From assembly GCF_900580675.1 (NCBI RefSeq), contig NZ_UTBG01000012.1, positions 1-64,000 of the forward strand: DNA of 64,000 bases, read 5' to 3'. The notes below the pieces were generated by a model. The model searched no databases. It saw only the letters and a program-made list of their open reading frames with translations, and was not told where the DNA came from. Made by a program: the position numbers and the translations under genes. Source of the stretch: Pseudomonas viridiflava. GTDB taxonomy: Bacteria; Pseudomonadota; Gammaproteobacteria; Pseudomonadales; Pseudomonadaceae. Below, piece after piece: positions 61,160 to 64,000 of this stretch. Position 1 is the stretch's first letter; every line of letters starts with the position of its first letter.

Positions 61160-62323
61160 ATGAGACCGCGTCTGCATTGTGCCCGCCTTGCCCTGTTCCT
61201 GTGTGGCTGCGCGGCGTTTCTAAACCTTTATGCAACCCAGAGCATCCTGCAGACCTTCGCCACGCAGTTTCAGATCAGTGCCAAAGACGCAGGCTGGAGT
61301 ATCACCGTGACCACGCTGGCCGTGGCGATGACTGCGCCGTTTGTCAGCCGCCTGACCGGGCGCTTCGACAAGCGCACGGTGATCGCCGGCGCGGCGTTGC
61401 TGCTGGCGTTGCCGGCGCTGTTGACCGCTTACGCCGACAGCTTCGCCGAAGTGCTCGTCTGGCGTTTTGCACAGGGCATGTTGATCCCGGTGGTGTTCGC
61501 CACCAGCGTGGCCTACATCGGCGAACGCTGGAGCGGCGCCACGGTCACCGAGGTTACCAGCCTGTATGTCGCGGGCACCGTGTTGGGTGGGTTTGCTGGA
61601 CGCTTCGTGACCGGCGTTATGACTGAGTATGTGGGCTGGCGTGAAGCATTTGAATTGCTCGCGGTGCTGAGCTTGATGGTCGGCGGGTTTATCCAGTTCC
61701 TGTTACCCGCCAACCGACCGCGAGCCGTGCGGGTTAAAGCGCCTTCGTCTGGCGTTTTTCGCCAACCTTTGTTGGCCGCCTATGCCGTAGGCTTTTGCGT
61801 GTTGTTTTCCCAGGTCGCGGCGTTTACCTACGCCGGTTTGTATCTCGGCTTACCGCCTTTCAGCCTTGGGCCGGCGGCGTTGGGCACGCTTTACATGGTG
61901 TTCTTGCTGGCGTTGATCGTGATCCCCATTGCGGGTCGACTGAGCAAGGCGCGGCCTCATGCCGAATTGCTGACCGTCGCTGCCGTGCTCGGCATCAGCG
62001 GCTCGGCCCTGACCCTGCTGCCGTCGCTGTGGTGCATCGTGGCGGGTCTGGCGCTGAGCTCCACTGGCGTGTTCCTCGCCCAGGCTGCCGCGAATGCCTT
62101 CACTGCTGCCACCGCCGGCGATAACAAGGCGGGCGCGGTTGGGGTTTATCTCACCTGTTATTACCTGGGGGGCAGTTGCGGGGCCATCGTCCCGGCGCTG
62201 ATCTGGGAGCGCTGGGGCTGGTCCGGCTGCGTGGCGCTGATTATCGGTTTTCAACTGCTGACCCTGCTGATCGCCCTCACTGGCTGGAAGCCTCCCAAAC
62301 CTGAGCTGGTTCCTACACCATGA
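61160..62323 (+). CDS. MFS transporter (YnfM-like)
   Basis: A 387-residue major facilitator with twelve hydrophobic segments. FLNLYATQSILQTFATQFQIS in helix 1 and GWSITVTTLAVAMTAPFVSRLTGRFDKRTVI (the loop 2-3 motif) suggest the YnfM/arabinose-efflux-like group of drug:H+ antiporters. The stop codon overlaps the start of the next MFS gene by ATGA. Two coupled MFS genes under one divergent LysR regulator point to an induced efflux or exchange function for one or two related compounds. Confidence 0.85.
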   Translation: MRPRLHCARLALFLCGCAAFLNLYATQSILQTFATQFQISAKDAGWSITVTTLAVAMTAPFVSRLTGRFDKRTVIAGAALLLALPALLTAYADSFAEVLVWRFAQGMLIPVVFATSVAYIGERWSGATVTEVTSLYVAGTVLGGFAGRFVTGVMTEYVGWREAFELLAVLSLMVGGFIQFLLPANRPRAVRVKAPSSGVFRQPLLAAYAVGFCVLFSQVAAFTYAGLYLGLPPFSLGPAALGTLYMVFLLALIVIPIAGRLSKARPHAELLTVAAVLGISGSALTLLPSLWCIVAGLALSSTGVFLAQAAANAFTAATAGDNKAGAVGVYLTCYYLGGSCGAIVPALIWERWGWSGCVALIIGFQLLTLLIALTGWKPPKPELVPTP

Positions 62324-63522
62324 ACGACACCGTCGCTGTGCCTGCGTCCGTAATACCTACGCGCCGTCGCGCCCTGTTCGCCGGGTGCGGTGCCCATGCG
62401 GTGCACGACGGCCTTACCGACGTGATCTATGTTCTGCTACCCATCTGGCAGGCTCAGTTTGCACTGTCCTACGCCCAGATCGGCCTCTTGCGCGGCGCCT
62501 ATTCGGGGATGATGGCTGTGTTCCAACTGATGGCCAGCCGCGCCGCCAAGCGTTGGGGCCGCGTGCCGATGCTGGTGGGCGGCACTGCGCTGGCAGGTGT
62601 TGCCTACCTGTTGGCCGGCCAAGCCACCGGGCTTGCCCTGTTGCTGATGGCGCTGCTGCTCGGCGGCCTCGGCGCCAGCACCCAGCACCCGCTGGCCTCC
62701 TCGATGATCACCGACGCCTACGAGGAGGGTGGCGGGGTGAAGCAGGCGCTGTCCCAGTACAACTTCTCCGGCGACATCGGCAAAACCCTGGTCCCCGGCC
62801 TGGTCGGTTTACTGCTGACCGTGGTCAGTTGGCAAGCCGGCGCCACGTTGCTGGGCCTGCTCGGCCTGGCAGCGGCGGGGCTGCTGTGGTGGATCATCCC
62901 GCGCCAGGACCAGCTGTCCACGGCTGCACCAAAACGCAAACCTCCCGCCGGAACCGGTGCCGTCACAGGCCTGCGCGCACTTGTTCTCACGGGGACCCTC
63001 GACAGCGCCGTGCGCATGGGCTTTCTCACCTTCCTGCCATTCCTGCTGCAAGCCAAAGGGGCGGGCACGGCGGGCATCGGCCTGGCCCTGACCATGCTGT
63101 TTATCGGAGGAGCGTTCGGCAAATTGCTTTGCGGTTATCTGGGCGCACACATCGGCATGATGAAAACGGTGTGGATCACCGAAACCAGCACCGCGTTGCT
63201 GATCGTCGCAGCGCTTTACCTGCCGCTGACCGGTTTGATGCTGGTGCTTCCGGTGCTGGGGCTGGCGCTCAATGGCACGTCTTCAGTGCTGTACGGCGGG
63301 GTGCCGGACCTCGCTGGCGCGGGCAAGCGGGAGCAGGCGTTTGCAGTGTTTTATACCGGCACGATTGGCGGCGGTGCATCGGCCCCGATGGTGTTTGGTG
63401 GGGTGGGGGATGCGCTGGGCGTGCCGGTCGCAGTGATGATCCTGGCGGCGATGTTGTTACTGACATTGCCTTTGGCGTGGGTGGTGGAGCGACACAGCAT
63501 CGGTAGCCATCAGAGTGCCTGA
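62320..63522 (+). CDS. MFS transporter, fosmidomycin-resistance (Fsr)-like
   Basis: A 400-residue major facilitator. Its helix 1 region GCGAHAVHDGLTDVIYVLLPIWQ carries the H-x3-D pattern and PxW ending typical of the Fsr group of efflux pumps. GLGASTQHPLASSMITDAYE in helix 4 to loop also matches that group. Start codon overlaps the upstream MFS stop. Twelve helices are present, with a basic loop in the middle (PKRKPPAGTG). It likely exports a small polar compound; the substrate is unknown. Confidence 0.86.
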   Translation: MNDTVAVPASVIPTRRRALFAGCGAHAVHDGLTDVIYVLLPIWQAQFALSYAQIGLLRGAYSGMMAVFQLMASRAAKRWGRVPMLVGGTALAGVAYLLAGQATGLALLLMALLLGGLGASTQHPLASSMITDAYEEGGGVKQALSQYNFSGDIGKTLVPGLVGLLLTVVSWQAGATLLGLLGLAAAGLLWWIIPRQDQLSTAAPKRKPPAGTGAVTGLRALVLTGTLDSAVRMGFLTFLPFLLQAKGAGTAGIGLALTMLFIGGAFGKLLCGYLGAHIGMMKTVWITETSTALLIVAALYLPLTGLMLVLPVLGLALNGTSSVLYGGVPDLAGAGKREQAFAVFYTGTIGGGASAPMVFGGVGDALGVPVAVMILAAMLLLTLPLAWVVERHSIGSHQSA

Positions 63523-63536
63523 AGGTTTAAGGACAC

Positions 63537-63842
63537 TCATATAGACGCCGCCAGCGAAAACGGAATCCGCAACGCCCCTATCGCCCCCTCTCGCACACCG
63601 CACATTTCATCATGGACACAGTGCTGCACCAGCACACACGGAAACGGCGGAACCCTTTGCAACAGGTCGCGCAGATGCGTGGTGGACCTGATGCGCATTG
63701 GCTTGCCATCGTCGTCAACCAAAGTCATTTGAACATCGCCGAGGTTGATGCGGGCCAGGTAGAAACCGCCTTCCAGCGAGAGCAATTCCAGCTCACGTAT
63801 TTCGCCCTTTGTGGCCAGTTCCGTCAGCTTTTGCAGATGCAT
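63537..63842 (-). CDS. Small conserved hypothetical protein (DUF6482-like)
   Basis: A 101-residue protein of unknown function. The start at 63842 (MHLQKLTELATKGEIRELELLSLEGG) is preceded by ACGAGGGC at a good distance; two earlier in-frame ATGs lack ribosome sites and overlap the upstream gene. It is a compact mixed alpha/beta protein with two cysteines near QHCVHDEMCGVR. Such proteins recur in Pseudomonas and are sometimes mislabelled as metal transporter parts; I recall the name DUF6482 for them but am not certain. It lies 23 bp after the DUF3833-like gene and may be cotranscribed. Confidence 0.7.
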   Translation of the reverse strand: MHLQKLTELATKGEIRELELLSLEGGFYLARINLGDVQMTLVDDDGKPMRIRSTTHLRDLLQRVPPFPCVLVQHCVHDEMCGVREGAIGALRIPFSLAASI

Positions 63843-63865
63843 GATTTGCCCTCGTGATGCTGTGT

Positions 63866-64000
63866 TCATTGGCGACGAAAGAACAACGTAACCTGGCCCC
63901 ACTCAACGCCGAACTTGGACATGCTTGAACGGTTGATCAGGGTGTCTTCGTCCATCAGGTACATCCAGTCGTCAAAGCTGACCTCGTAAACGGAACCATC
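63866..64000 (-). CDS. C-terminal fragment of a DUF3833-like protein (cut by window edge)
   Basis: The last 44 codons of a minus-strand gene enter from the right edge and end at TGA 63866-63868. The fragment reads in part DGSVYEVSFDDWMYLMDED, then NRSSMSKFGVEWGQV and ends FFRRQ. The F-D-D-W-M-Y-L-M-D-E-D pattern followed by KFG and a terminal beta-strand suits the DUF3833 family of small lipoproteins or periplasmic proteins. The open frame, coding-like base usage and spacing to the next gene all support a true gene end. The 5' part is outside the window. Confidence 0.65.
   Translation of the reverse strand, partial: DGSVYEVSFDDWMYLMDEDTLINRSSMSKFGVEWGQVTLFFRRQ

Overview
The window is a continuous, gene-dense, GC-rich stretch of chromosome from a fluorescent pseudomonad, most likely of the Pseudomonas fluorescens group. 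The grounds are a complete beta-ketoadipate (pca) set, a TtgABC/TtgR efflux locus with a near-textbook TtgR operator, OlsBA, XenB and BglX proteins that read as typical Pseudomonas versions, and several REPIN-type inverted repeat pairs between genes. I see no rRNA, tRNA, CRISPR array, prophage, insertion sequence or plasmid functions. The assignment rests on protein and motif recognition, not on a database search.

Layout. 0.2-2.2 kb: phosphate permease PitA and a small conserved protein, both minus strand. 2.6-13.6 kb: the whole protocatechuate branch of the beta-ketoadipate pathway on the plus strand: regulator pcaR, transporter pcaK, then pcaIJF-HG as one tight run, then pcaT-BDC. Paired PcaR-type boxes with the same 19-bp spacing precede both pcaR and pcaI. 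13.6-17.5 kb (minus): an unusual RTX-repeat protein with a C-terminal M91/NleD-like zinc protease domain, a lipoprotein polysaccharide deacetylase and an OprD-family porin. 17.7-24.4 kb: ttgABC efflux operon and divergent ttgR. 24.6-27.2 kb: arsR-MFS-xenB operon. 27.4-33.1 kb: ACP phosphodiesterase, ornithine-lipid genes olsBA, a class-C-type serine hydrolase with a small overlapping cysteine-rich protein, a YceI-like protein and a phospholipase-D family protein.

33.1-38.6 kb (minus): a subtilisin-type autotransporter and periplasmic beta-glucosidase BglX. 38.9-40.9 kb: a LemA plus two TPM-domain proteins. 41.1-43.3 kb: a methyltransferase and a DMT-family permease. 43.4-47.6 kb (minus): a cell-surface-signalling heme uptake locus (ECF sigma factor, FecR-like anti-sigma, STN-containing TonB receptor) headed by a Fur-box-like site; it resembles the Hxu system. 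47.8-48.8 kb: a DUF4917 protein with SIR2-like motifs.

48.9-57.5 kb: iron-dependent alcohol dehydrogenase, an NAD(P)-binding Rossmann protein, LysR, then a translationally coupled class III CoA-transferase/HMG-CoA-lyase pair with an MFS importer (a likely catabolic operon for a short branched dicarboxylate), then a YdcZ-type permease, LysR and LysE-type exporter. 57.7-64 kb: DUF4142 protein, low-affinity-iron-permease family protein, Ogt, a hicAB toxin-antitoxin pair with readable promoter and operator, LysR, two overlapping MFS genes, a small unknown protein and the 3' end of a DUF3833-like gene cut by the window edge.

Most of this is ordinary core and soft-core genome. The items that stand out are the RTX/M91 protein, the SIR2-like DUF4917 protein, the CoA-transferase/lyase/MFS operon, the inclusion of pcaHG in the pcaIJF run, and the autotransporter whose protease half differs in base composition from its barrel half.
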